From: SMYC01 sp963578475
Lineage (GTDB): Bacteria > Acidobacteriota > Vicinamibacteria > Marinacidobacterales > SMYC01
NCBI GenBank assembly: GCA_963578475.1
Contig: CAUZCL010000001.1
Location: 124,001 to 188,000, forward strand
Direction: 5' to 3'
DNA length: 64,000 nucleotides
Below, in pieces: positions 1 to 8,215 of this stretch (positions within the stretch are counted from its first letter, which is position 1; each line of letters starts with the position of its first letter). The position numbers and the translations under genes were made by a program. Below the pieces are notes generated by a model. The model made no database searches. It had not been told where the DNA came from and saw only the letters and a list, made by a program, of their open reading frames with translations.

Positions 1-213
1 TCGGCCACGAAGCGCGGGACTAAGGCCTTCGACGCCGCATTCCACGAGACCTGCGCTATCACTGAGCTCGGCGCCTCCCATGTTACCCTTCGCGGATCTT
101 TCGACGACGCGCAAAGAAAACGACTTGCCCAGGTAGCGGGGCGCTGTCCGGTGCACAAGACGCTCGCAAACGGTGTGCACATCAGCGACGCCGTTAGTTT
201 CGACAGTCCCTGA
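1..213 (+). CDS. OsmC-family protein, C-terminal part (cut by window edge)
   Basis: An open frame enters from the left edge and ends at TGA 211-213, giving 70 residues. It carries the motif GRCPVHKTL followed by a short beta-strand-like end, which is typical of the C-terminus of OsmC-like proteins, including OsmC domains fused to an alpha/beta hydrolase. OsmC/Ohr proteins are cytoplasmic thiol-dependent hydroperoxide reductases; the Cys in the CPVH motif is one of the conserved pair. The N-terminal part lies outside the window, so a hydrolase fusion cannot be tested. The family call is good, the exact subfamily is not. Confidence 0.75.
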   Translation, partial: SATKRGTKAFDAAFHETCAITELGASHVTLRGSFDDAQRKRLAQVAGRCPVHKTLANGVHISDAVSFDSP

Positions 214-286
214 AATTCGTGCATCCTAGACGGTTTCCAAGCACTTACTTAGGTCAACCGGAACCCATCCTCAGCGCTGAACCTCG

Positions 287-1327
287 TCAACTTGGCGGTA
301 CACGAAAAATCCCTTTCGGCATGTGCATGCTGACCAGGTAGTGGGGCATGTCCACAACTTCTGAAATCTTCAGGTCTCCTGCAAGCGAGCAGAGCAGGTA
401 CGCGTCTACGCGGGACAACCCCCGCTCCGCCTCGAGGTAATTGATCATGAAGCGTGTTGCTTTTCGTGCAGCCTCGTCGATCGTTTCGCCAAAGGCGGTC
501 ACCGCGTAATACTCATCGGTCTCGTATTCAGGCTCCGCCAGCACGCGACCACCCTTCCGCACTTCGATTTTCAGGAGGATGCGCATCGGGGCTTCGACGC
601 CAGTGCCGCCAACCTCCCCGTCGCCCTGCGCGGCATGAGTGTCGCCGATGGACAGCAGGGCCCCTTCGACGAGGACCGGCAAGTAGACGGTGGTGCCCAC
701 TCCCAAGTAACGGTTGTCCATGTTGCCGCCGTTCTCGCGTGGTGGGATGGTGACCAGTTCGCCTTCGGTAGCCGGTGCGACGCCGATCACTCCGGGGAAG
801 GGGCGGAGCGGAATCGAGATGTTGTCGTCGAACTGCACGTGAGTCTGGCCTTCTTCGAAGCTGAACGTCTTCAGCCGGGCGTCGGGAAATTCATCCGCGA
901 GGAAACCGAACCCGGGAATAACGCCTGCCCACCCCCAACCCAGAACATCGATCTTATGGAAGGTCACCGCGAGTACGTCACCCGGTTCGGCGGTTTCCAC
1001 GTAGATTGGCCCTGTGAGGGGATGGATCGGATCGAAATCCAAGTTCGCCATCACTTCGACTCCGGAATCGAGCGTGAGTTGCCCGTCGGTCGCCTCCTTC
1101 GTCTCGATCTCGACGATGGCTCCGGAAGGCACCGTCAACACAGGCGGGATCGCACGGCTCCAGTGGTTGTGGGTGTTCTCGGTGCCCAGCGTGTACTCGA
1201 CCTCCACCGAAGGCACCGCGGGCTCTGCGGTCGGTGGGGGAGACGGTTCGGGCGCCGCGCAAGCAGTCAGGGCTAACGTGAATGCGATGAAGAAAGAATA
1301 AGCGGTGGCGGATCGGCTCGATTTCAT
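287..1327 (-). CDS. acetamidase/formamidase family lipoprotein
   Basis: The product has 346 residues. It begins with a lipoprotein signal peptide (hydrophobic stretch ending LTACA, lipid-anchored Cys near residue 23), followed by a Pro-rich linker. The rest matches the FmdA/AmdA fold: a HNHWSRAIPP motif near residue 53, then GDTHAAQGDGEVGGTGVE near residue 230, the most conserved segment of the family. Members hydrolyse short amides such as formamide or acetamide to ammonia and the acid; here the enzyme would face the periplasm. It stands alone, with no amide transporter next to it. The substrate is inferred only from the family. Confidence 0.87.
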   Translation of the reverse strand: MKSSRSATAYSFFIAFTLALTACAAPEPSPPPTAEPAVPSVEVEYTLGTENTHNHWSRAIPPVLTVPSGAIVEIETKEATDGQLTLDSGVEVMANLDFDPIHPLTGPIYVETAEPGDVLAVTFHKIDVLGWGWAGVIPGFGFLADEFPDARLKTFSFEEGQTHVQFDDNISIPLRPFPGVIGVAPATEGELVTIPPRENGGNMDNRYLGVGTTVYLPVLVEGALLSIGDTHAAQGDGEVGGTGVEAPMRILLKIEVRKGGRVLAEPEYETDEYYAVTAFGETIDEAARKATRFMINYLEAERGLSRVDAYLLCSLAGDLKISEVVDMPHYLVSMHMPKGIFRVPPS

Positions 1328-1406
1328 GGACAGTCTCCTCTCGACTTGGATCTTTCTGAAGCCATTACATTCGTTTCAGTTGCGAATTGCAACTGTCGCT
1401 CGTCAA

Positions 1407-1625
1407 CTAAGTTCCCCCGAACTCCGGTTCGGGGTGTCCGACGCGAACGCAGAGCTCGACGATCTTCTGGGTCCCACAACCCCAACGATCTATGAGTCCG
1501 CGTCGATAGAACACGTCTGCTATGAGCGGATTCCGTAGTCGAGACGGGTGTTCTCCTCTCAAGTCCTCGGGAACCATCCCGAACGGCAATGTTCCATCGC
1601 TCCATATTTCCAATCGCGTAGATAG
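1407..1625 (-). pseudogene. C-terminal fragment of an AlbA_2/RecG-like ATP-binding regulator
   Basis: About 70 residues read RLEIWSDGTLPFG, then RNPLIADVFYRRGLI and WGCGTQKIVELC. This is the C-terminal ATP-binding region of proteins annotated as putative transcriptional regulators or RecG-like proteins with an AlbA_2 domain. The N-terminal DNA-binding domain and most of the ATPase are absent, and the frame ends at TAG 1407-1409 soon after the motif. Upstream residues do not resemble the family, so this is a remnant rather than a small gene. Family identity is good; function is presumably lost. Confidence 0.65.
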
Positions 1626-1673
1626 CGAGACTAATGCAGGACGTCGGCTTTCAAGAGTAGACTCGTAAAGCAT

Positions 1674-2552
1674 ATGAACGCACGGGCACGCCGCATCCTG
1701 CTCCGGCTTCTTCTGTACGGGAGTGCTTTCTTCATCGGGCTACCGCTCGCTTTCTCGTACATCATGACCCGAACGTACCCGGGCGGCGGCTCCGAGACAC
1801 CGCCGCTTGGCTACACGGCCGTCGAGCTCGACTCTGGTGGGCTGCGGCTACGAGCGTGGATAGCACGCGGCGAAACCGACAAAGCCGCATTCGTCATCGT
1901 CCACGGCCTTGGCAACACCCTCGAAAGCTATCAGGTGCATGCACGACCCATGATCGAGCGCGGCCACACCGTGATCCTGCCGGACCTGAGGGGCCACGGA
2001 GGGAGCGAAGGCAAGTACACGAGCCTTGGAGGCCTCGAGAGCGAGGACGTCCGCGCCGCCATGAACTACTTGCGCGAAGCCCACCTCGCCGACGAAGGGA
2101 TCGTGCTGATGGGACATTCAATGGGAGCCGTCGCTGTCCTTTTGGCCGCCGCAGCCCAGCCCGACATACGCGCGGTGGTCGCTGAAGCCCCGTTCGACAC
2201 CTATCGCAACACGGTCGCCTATCACGCGTGGCTTCTTTACTCCCTGCCGTCCTGGGTTCCCATCATCCCGCTTTCGATTATGGCCGCCGAATGGCGGGCC
2301 GGCTTCGACGCGGACGCGATCGACACGGTTGCGTCCGCGCGACATATCGATGCCCCACTCCTGGCTATCGTGGATGGCCTCGATAAACGCATGCCCGAAT
2401 CCGTGATACGACGCATCGTCGACGCCCACGCGGGCCCGAACGAGCTCTGGGTGGCGTCCGGCGTGGGCCACGTCGGTGCGATATTGCATCCCGATTGGGA
2501 AAACGTCGTCCTTGGCTTCCTGAGCAGGAACGGTATCTTGACGGACTCGTGA
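1674..2552 (+). CDS. membrane-anchored alpha/beta hydrolase
   Basis: The protein has 292 residues with an uncleaved N-terminal membrane segment (about residues 9-31). The alpha/beta hydrolase core follows: VHGLGNT oxyanion loop near residue 75, LRGHGGS, the nucleophile elbow GHSMGA near residue 147, and a late GVGHVG with the catalytic His. The acid is probably the Asp in VDGLDKR. Substrate is unknown; serine esterase, lipase or peptidase activity are all possible. The start ATG 1674 has no clear Shine-Dalgarno sequence, and TAGACT lies 10 bases upstream, which would fit a leaderless or very short leader. It is directly followed by an amidohydrolase remnant. Confidence 0.82.
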   Translation: MNARARRILLRLLLYGSAFFIGLPLAFSYIMTRTYPGGGSETPPLGYTAVELDSGGLRLRAWIARGETDKAAFVIVHGLGNTLESYQVHARPMIERGHTVILPDLRGHGGSEGKYTSLGGLESEDVRAAMNYLREAHLADEGIVLMGHSMGAVAVLLAAAAQPDIRAVVAEAPFDTYRNTVAYHAWLLYSLPSWVPIIPLSIMAAEWRAGFDADAIDTVASARHIDAPLLAIVDGLDKRMPESVIRRIVDAHAGPNELWVASGVGHVGAILHPDWENVVLGFLSRNGILTDS

Positions 2553-2570
2553 AATCCTGGGACTAACCGG

Positions 2571-2881
2571 GTTACGCCAATCCACGACGAGCTCGACAAT
2601 CTATCGAAGATGAAATTCCGAACGAGCCACTCCTGCGAATGGTAACGACGGAAGGGGCTCGCTATCTAGGGGCCGATGGGGAGTTTGGCGTCGTCGCCGC
2701 GGGAGCCCGCGCAGACCTGATTCTCGTGGTCGGAGACCCGATTACCGATCTGTCGGTGCTCCGCGAGCCTGTCGGCGTGATGGTCAACGGGCACTGGCGC
2801 ACTCGAGAGGAGCTGATCGCAGTCCTCGAAGCCAACGCGGCTAAGTTCGAGAGCGCGCGCGAAGAAGAGAAAGCACGGTAG
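2571..2881 (+). pseudogene. C-terminal remnant of a metal-dependent amidohydrolase
   Basis: Frame one reads IHDELDNLSKM from about 2580; frame two, from about 2610, reads PNEPLLRMVTTEGARYLG, then GARADLILVVGDPITDL and VNGHWRTREEL. Together these give the last 100 residues of an imidazolonepropionase-like amidohydrolase, split by one frameshift near 2610. The N-terminal 300 or more residues with all metal ligands are missing. The fragment begins within 20 bases of the preceding hydrolase stop, so a deletion joined the two. An 80-residue open frame survives from 2639, but it has no catalytic residues. Confidence 0.75.
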
Positions 2882-2975
2882 GGGTCTGTCGCCATTAGTA
2901 ATGATGCTGGCACTTGATGGGTTGACGAACCATCATCAGCTGTAGTACCAAACACCGGTGGACCGTTGCAGGCAA

Positions 2976-4577
2976 ATGCGGTTCGTTCTCGTGCTGGCAG
3001 CGCTCTCGTTAACCGGTCTCGCCCGCGCACAAATCCGCCAGGAGATCCTTATTCCTGGCTCGACCGAATCGGTGGCACGCGTACTCGGTCTCGATCCCGC
3101 GCCGGAGCGCTCCCGCTTCATGCTCGAAGCCATTCGAGCTCTGTATGACCAGCCTGAGAACGTAAGCCCCGAAGTCGATAAAAAGCTCGAGGCGTTGTAT
3201 GGCTATCTCGATTCGGTGACGGCGCTGGAATCCGCCATTAAGGAGCACCGTGACGGACAACCAGGGCTCAGCCTCGACGACGCGGCCGACAAGCACCGAC
3301 GCCAGAAACTGGAGCCCGTGCTCGAACTTCTGGGTTTGAAGCTTGTGAGACGCAAGAATATCTATCGTGTCGAGATCGGAAGCAGCAAAAAGGCGGCGCG
3401 ACGCCGCGAAGCCCTGACGGAAGTGGGCATCGATGCCGATTCGATCGTGCGACGGCTCAGTGCGGGGGAAACCGTAAGCTTCGAGATCCCACACGAGAGC
3501 GCCCCGCTTCCTCTTCCACCTCCGGTCTGGGCCGAGGTGATTTTCGGCGGGCCGGTTCCGAAACACGCTCTGTTCCACGCCATCATGAGCGATCGGAAAG
3601 CGGCGCTGCTCTACTACGGACTCTCGGCGTTGAACGACCGAACTCTAACGTTCCTCGCCTCGCACCCCAATCTACTCGAACGACTCTACCGAGACCACGC
3701 TGCTACCTTCGCCGTTTTCGGCCGCTCCATCGTCATCCAAGATGGCGTGATCCAGATTCCGGGCGACGCTCGGGGCCAAAGCCTTTGGTCCGATCTCGTC
3801 GATGCGCAGATCGACGAGCCCGAGCGATTCATCCGACGCCTGCTCGGACGTGACAACGGGCGACTCGCGTACTTTTACGATACGGTCGCGCACCTCGATG
3901 AACCTCATCGAGCTTTCGTGCTCGCACTCTCTCTGGCCGACGCGGGGCAACGGAGCAGTCGGTTCCGCGATCTCTATCGAGCTTTCGCTAACAGTAATGA
4001 CCATTTGAATCTGGAGAAGCTTCCGTTCAAGCGGAGGGCGTTCGACGCAGCGCTCTTACTGCGTGAGGTTACCGTCGAGAAGGACGGCCGTCTGATAGGC
4101 CCGAGCTGGTACCGGCTGTGGAGGGAAGCTTTCGGTGGTTCGGACTTGCCAGGAAACCCGAACAAGAATCTGGCGCAGCTCGATCGTTCGGAGCCTGTCG
4201 ACGCCGATTGGCTCGTGGAAAGCGTTTGCCAAAGCGCACCGCAACTACGGCGTGAGCGTTTCGAGATGTTCCTGTTCGCTCAGCGAGTGTTCCGCGACCG
4301 GACGATCGAGGACGGGCCAGACATCCTTTTGGCCGTGCGCGGATTCGCAAGACATCGGACGTTGATGTTGACGCTCGAGCGCATGGGCCTGACGGCACCC
4401 GCGCTCTACGCCAATGCAGCCAAGCGCGCCGCCGAAGGCGGCTCCATGCACCAGAAGCAACCGCCGGCGAATGTCGCTTTTGCAAGCTCGGCCTCGGGCT
4501 TGTCTTGCGGCGCCAAACCCAACAGTACGAAACTCAATGCGAGTGTCGTTAGCTTCATCATCTCACCTAGGTTCTGA
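2976..4577 (+). CDS. secreted protein of unknown function, 3' end truncated
   Basis: The start chosen is ATG 2976, which opens a signal peptide (RFVLVLAALSLTGLARA, cleavage after ARA). A GTG at 2958 would only add charged residues. The mature part is soluble, rich in Leu, Arg and Glu, with no motif I recognise. The last 46 or so residues, from about base 4437 on, are antisense to a recognisable msrA start (see 4436-4561), so they are not native. The real gene was cut there, and the stop at 4575-4577 is accidental. Whether the truncated product is made is unknown. Confidence 0.6.
   Translation: MRFVLVLAALSLTGLARAQIRQEILIPGSTESVARVLGLDPAPERSRFMLEAIRALYDQPENVSPEVDKKLEALYGYLDSVTALESAIKEHRDGQPGLSLDDAADKHRRQKLEPVLELLGLKLVRRKNIYRVEIGSSKKAARRREALTEVGIDADSIVRRLSAGETVSFEIPHESAPLPLPPPVWAEVIFGGPVPKHALFHAIMSDRKAALLYYGLSALNDRTLTFLASHPNLLERLYRDHAATFAVFGRSIVIQDGVIQIPGDARGQSLWSDLVDAQIDEPERFIRRLLGRDNGRLAYFYDTVAHLDEPHRAFVLALSLADAGQRSSRFRDLYRAFANSNDHLNLEKLPFKRRAFDAALLLREVTVEKDGRLIGPSWYRLWREAFGGSDLPGNPNKNLAQLDRSEPVDADWLVESVCQSAPQLRRERFEMFLFAQRVFRDRTIEDGPDILLAVRGFARHRTLMLTLERMGLTAPALYANAAKRAAEGGSMHQKQPPANVAFASSASGLSCGAKPNSTKLNASVVSFIISPRF
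4436..4561 (-). pseudogene. msrA: msrA N-terminal stub
   Basis: On the minus strand an ATG at 4561 (or 4558), five bases after the msrB stop, opens a signal peptide (KLTTLALSFVLLGLAPQ) followed by ATFAGGCFWCMEPP. GCFWC is the catalytic motif of peptide methionine-S-sulfoxide reductase MsrA. After that the match stops abruptly near 4436, where the sequence becomes the antisense of the unknown gene on the plus strand. Only about 42 of some 200 residues remain, so the enzyme is lost. The position shows that the operon originally ended msrB-msrA. Confidence 0.8.
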
Positions 4578-5088
4578 GTGGCGGCAGGTCTTCTCCGTCG
4601 GGCCCGCCGGGAACGAAGAGAAGCGCGAGCCCGTTGTTACACCACCGCTCGCCGGTCGGGCGGGGGCCGTCATTGAAGATATGGCCCTGATGGCCGCCGC
4701 AGCGAATGCAGTGATATTCCTTGCGCGGGAGGATGAGCTTGAAGTCCCGCTTCGTGTCCGCGTGCCCTTCGATTGCCTGGAAAAAACTCGGCCAGCCTGT
4801 ACCACTCTCAAATTTCGTCTCCGAGTTGAAGAGCGGGAGATAGCACGCGGCACATATGTAGATGCCTGTCCTTTTCTCGTCGAGAAGCTCGCTCGTCCCG
4901 GCCCGCTCGGTCCCGTCCTGGAAAAGGATCCGATAGCGGTCCGGCTCCAAGAGCGCACGCCACTCGTCGTTGGACTTCTCGAGCGCGGCAATGTCTTTTT
5001 CCGATGTATTCATGGTTCTCCCCCAAATCGTTTCCGGAATCACGAGCGCGAGCCCGGTAACTCCCAAGAAATCTCTTCGTTTCATCAC
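4567..5088 (-). CDS. msrB: peptide-methionine (R)-S-oxide reductase MsrB, exported
   Basis: The protein has 173 residues. The N-terminus KRRDFLGVTGLAL resembles a Tat signal (twin Arg followed by a hydrophobic stretch), suggesting export to the periplasm. The MsrB domain has both zinc-binding pairs (CAAC near residue 80 and CIRCGGH near 128), the FESGTGWPSF motif and the catalytic Cys in RWCNNG near 150; most homologues have CxNS here. It reduces the R form of methionine sulfoxide in oxidised proteins. Its ATG overlaps the argB stop by four bases, so it is translationally coupled to the arginine operon. The partner msrA is broken just downstream. Confidence 0.92.
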   Translation of the reverse strand: MMKRRDFLGVTGLALVIPETIWGRTMNTSEKDIAALEKSNDEWRALLEPDRYRILFQDGTERAGTSELLDEKRTGIYICAACYLPLFNSETKFESGTGWPSFFQAIEGHADTKRDFKLILPRKEYHCIRCGGHQGHIFNDGPRPTGERWCNNGLALLFVPGGPDGEDLPPLRT

Positions 5089-6047
5089 GAATCCTCCATG
5101 TAGGAGCCAGTAGCCACCAGCCGCTCTTCGGGCTTGAGACTTTCAGTACGCTCGACCACCATCGTGCCCCGGCCCTCGTTCGTGAAGACTTCGAGAAGCA
5201 AGCTGTCGGGCTCGTTGAACGAGATGATGTGCACGCGGTTGACGCCGCCTTCGAGCGCAGACTCGATAGCGCTCGCTTTCGGCATCATGCCTTCCGAGAG
5301 GCTCCCGCTGTCGCGCAAGCGCCTCAAGCCATCGAGGTCGAGATAGGAAACGAGCGAGTCGGGGTCGTGGGCGTCCTCGAGGATGCCCGGCGCCGCCGTC
5401 GCGAGGACTAGCTTCTCTGCCTTCAAGCCCACCGCGATCGCCGCGGCCACCGTGTCGGCGTTGATGTTGAGGAGCGTTCCCGAGCTGTCCGCCGAAAGCG
5501 GGCTCACGACCGGCAGGAAGCCGAGGTCGATCTGTTTCTCGAGCACGTTGACATCGACGCCTTCGATATCGCCGACGAAACCGAAGTCGACGGGCTCTTC
5601 TCTTTCGCTCATCACGACGGGAGGCCGCTTCGACGCGCGGATGAGCCCAGCATCGACGCCGCTGATGCCGATCGCGGGCACGTCGAGATCGCGGCAAGCG
5701 GCGAGAACGCGCGTATTGATGAGGCCGTTCAAGACCATAGTCATCACTTCGAGCGACTGCTCGTCGGTGACGCGGCGGCCGTCCACGATCTGGGTGTCGA
5801 GGCCGAGGGCCTTGCCGAGCTCGGTCGATTGCGGGCCGCCTCCGTGCACGAACACGATGCGAACGCCGAGCTGGTGCAAGAGTGCGACTTGCTCGAGGAA
5901 AGCCCGCGTCGACGCGTGGCTCGCGAAAATCGCGCCGCCCCCTTTGAGGACGAAGGTCTTTCCCTTGTACATGCGGATATAGGGCGTCGCTTGCTTGAGC
6001 GCTGTGACGACGATGGCCCGTTCCGTCTCAGATATCACATTGGTCAA
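5085..6047 (-). CDS. argB: acetylglutamate kinase ArgB
   Basis: The protein has 320 residues of the amino-acid kinase fold. Visible motifs are KGKTFVLKGGGAIF near the N-terminus (the usual KYGG has become KGGG), FVHGGGPQ, GISGVDAGLI, and the C-terminal LLLEVFTNEGRGTM found in acetylglutamate kinases. It phosphorylates N-acetylglutamate in arginine synthesis. It is longer than the usual 260-300 residues because of an N-terminal helix, as in arginine-sensitive enzymes; feedback control is therefore possible but not shown. There is no fused acetyltransferase domain. The start overlaps the preceding carbamoyltransferase stop by four bases, and msrB overlaps its end. Confidence 0.93.
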   Translation of the reverse strand: MTNVISETERAIVVTALKQATPYIRMYKGKTFVLKGGGAIFASHASTRAFLEQVALLHQLGVRIVFVHGGGPQSTELGKALGLDTQIVDGRRVTDEQSLEVMTMVLNGLINTRVLAACRDLDVPAIGISGVDAGLIRASKRPPVVMSEREEPVDFGFVGDIEGVDVNVLEKQIDLGFLPVVSPLSADSSGTLLNINADTVAAAIAVGLKAEKLVLATAAPGILEDAHDPDSLVSYLDLDGLRRLRDSGSLSEGMMPKASAIESALEGGVNRVHIISFNEPDSLLLEVFTNEGRGTMVVERTESLKPEERLVATGSYMEDS

Positions 6048-7057
6048 AGGGCCTCCTGTCCGGCGAGGATTTCGTGAAGCACGGCCATCTGGACGCGCAT
6101 CCGATTGCCGGCCTGTTGGATGACGACACTGCGCGGCCCTTCGAGCACTTTTGCGGTGACGACAACGCCGCGCCTGACCGGAAGGCAGTGCATGAAGCGG
6201 CAGTCCTCTGCGGCTCCGTCGAACCAGCTGTCATCGACACACCAGCTTCCGAGATCTTTTTTGAGCTCCGTGTCCGCCTCTGCATCCCCATAGGTCGACG
6301 CCGACGACCAAGCTTTGGCGTAGACGACGTGGGCACCGGAGAGCGCCTCGCGAGGGTCATCGCTCTCCCGCAGGGACCCGCCGCTCACCTCCGCAGCCGT
6401 GCGCGCGCGAGCCATGACAGCATCGGGCAGCGCGAAGCCTTCCGGCCGCAGCACGGTGACGTCCATACCCCGCATCGCCGCCATGTGCACCGTGGACGCG
6501 GGTACGGCCAGCGGGAGAGCTTTGGGATGGTTGGCCCAGCTGAGCACGAACTTGCCGCCCGCGCGAGGCACGCCGAGGTCGTCCATCGTCTTCCAGTCCG
6601 CGAGGCTCTGGCACGGATGCCGGATGGCGGACTCCATATTGATGACGGGAACCGTGGAAAGCTCACGAAGCATTTGGAACTCGCGATCTTCGATATCGGC
6701 CTCGAGTGATTCTTTGCTCGCGAAAGCGCGGATGCCGAAGGCATCACCGTAGGATGCGAGCACGGGGATGGCTTCTCGGATGTGCTCAGTGGTGTCGCCA
6801 TCCATCACGACCCCGGATCGCATCTCCAGCCCGTGGATACCGTGGTCGGGTCTGACGATGAACGAGCTTCCGCCAAGCCGCCCCATCGCCGCTTGAAACG
6901 ACGTCTGCGTCCGAAGCGACGGGCTCAGGAACAAGAGCGCCAAGACTTTGCCTTCGAGCGCGCGAGGCTCGGGCTGGGTCTCGAGTCGCTTCGTGAGCGC
7001 GAGTAGCTCGTCGATGGTCGCCGGGGCGAAGTCACCGAGGTCGTTGAAGCCGTCCAT
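6044..7057 (-). CDS. argF': N-acetylornithine-type carbamoyltransferase
   Basis: The protein has 337 residues. It has a carbamoyl-phosphate loop in the form SPSLRTQTSFQ instead of the STRTR of ordinary ornithine carbamoyltransferase, plus HPCQSLADW and HCLPVRRG near the C-terminus. This is the pattern of acetyl- or succinyl-ornithine carbamoyltransferases. In Xanthomonas (acetyl type) Glu92 separates it from the Bacteroides succinyl type, which has Pro there; the segment TTEHIREA here has a Glu in about that place, so acetylornithine is the likelier substrate. The pathway would run through N-acetylcitrulline, requiring a deacetylase. It lies between argD and argB with four-base spacings. Confidence 0.87.
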   Translation of the reverse strand: MDGFNDLGDFAPATIDELLALTKRLETQPEPRALEGKVLALLFLSPSLRTQTSFQAAMGRLGGSSFIVRPDHGIHGLEMRSGVVMDGDTTEHIREAIPVLASYGDAFGIRAFASKESLEADIEDREFQMLRELSTVPVINMESAIRHPCQSLADWKTMDDLGVPRAGGKFVLSWANHPKALPLAVPASTVHMAAMRGMDVTVLRPEGFALPDAVMARARTAAEVSGGSLRESDDPREALSGAHVVYAKAWSSASTYGDAEADTELKKDLGSWCVDDSWFDGAAEDCRFMHCLPVRRGVVVTAKVLEGPRSVVIQQAGNRMRVQMAVLHEILAGQEAL

Positions 7058-7061
7058 CGAT

Positions 7062-8201
7062 CTAGAGCTCCGTGAGAGCGCCGGCGAGAGCGGCGACGTG
7101 CTCCGCTTCGAGCGTCAGAGGTGGCATCAAGCGCACGACGTTAATATCCGTGCTCGTGCCAACGAGAATGTCCCGAGTGAGAAGCGCGTCGCGCACTTCG
7201 GCGGCGGGTCGGTTACATTCGAGACCCAGGAGAAAACCCGCGCCGCGGATGTGCTTCACCGGGCCGACACAGCATGTCGAGCGGATCCGTTCCGAAAGCG
7301 TTCGGACGTTCTCGAGAAGGTTCTCGGTCTCGATCGTGTCGATGACCGTCTCGACGAGTGCGCAGGCCATCGGTCCGCCGCCGAAGGTCGTGCCCAAGCT
7401 GCCGCGTCCGGCGCGGCTTGCCGCGGCCTCGTTCGCCATCACCGCACCGACCGGAAATCCTGCCGCGAGAGACTTGGCGGTCGTTAGAATGTCAGGGAGC
7501 ACGCCGCATCGCTCCGCAGCGAAGCCAAAACCCGTGCGGCCGACGCCGCATTGCACTTCGTCGAAGATGAGAAGCGCTTCCGTGGCGTTGCACGCCTCGC
7601 GCATCGCCTTCAGGAAGCGAGGCTCGAGCTCGAAAGCACCGGCCATGCCCTGCACGGGCTCGACAATGACGGCAGCCGTGTCCGCGTCGATGGCGCTTGC
7701 TAGAGCCGTGGCGTCGTTGCGCGGAACGAAATGTACCTCGAACGGCGTTTGCGGGAAGGCGTACCATTTCTCGCGCGCGCCAAAGCTCACCGCCGCGGCC
7801 GCGGAGCTTCGCCCATGGAAGCCGTGCTCGACGGCAACGACTTTGTGGCGATCGGAGCCGATGAACGCGAGCCGAAGCGCGTTCTCGTTCGCCTCGGCGC
7901 CACTGTTGACGAAAAAGACTCGCGCGAAGCCTTCGGGTGCAAACGACAAAAGACGCGCGGCGGCGCGCTCACGCACTTCGAGCGGCACGGCATTCGTCTG
8001 AAACGTCAGCTTTTTCGCTTGCCGCGCCAAGGCCTCGACGACGCGAGGATGGCCGAAGCCGAGACAGGCAACGGCATGGCCTCCATAAAGGTCGAGAATG
8101 TTTCGGCCCTCGGCGGTGCGAAGGTACACACCCTCCCCGGAGACCGGCTCCAACGGCAGCTGCGCGTAGACGTCGAAAAGAGGTGAGGTAGCCGCGAGCA
8201 T
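7062..8201 (-). CDS. argD: acetylornithine aminotransferase ArgD
   Basis: I chose the ATG at 8201, preceded by AGAGAGG, over an upstream ATG at 8285 that would overlap argC by 70 bases. The product of 379 residues is a class III PLP aminotransferase: YGGHAVACLGFGHP near the N-terminus, the cofactor-contact IFDEVQCGVGRTG, the Schiff-base Lys in TTAKSLAAGFPVGA near residue 240, and GTTFGGGP. It makes N-acetylornithine from the semialdehyde produced by ArgC. Gene order argC-argD-carbamoyltransferase-argB supports ArgD over other class III transaminases. Confidence 0.93.
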   Translation of the reverse strand: MLAATSPLFDVYAQLPLEPVSGEGVYLRTAEGRNILDLYGGHAVACLGFGHPRVVEALARQAKKLTFQTNAVPLEVRERAAARLLSFAPEGFARVFFVNSGAEANENALRLAFIGSDRHKVVAVEHGFHGRSSAAAAVSFGAREKWYAFPQTPFEVHFVPRNDATALASAIDADTAAVIVEPVQGMAGAFELEPRFLKAMREACNATEALLIFDEVQCGVGRTGFGFAAERCGVLPDILTTAKSLAAGFPVGAVMANEAAASRAGRGSLGTTFGGGPMACALVETVIDTIETENLLENVRTLSERIRSTCCVGPVKHIRGAGFLLGLECNRPAAEVRDALLTRDILVGTSTDINVVRLMPPLTLEAEHVAALAGALTEL

Positions 8202-8215
8202 GCCTGGTATCCTCT

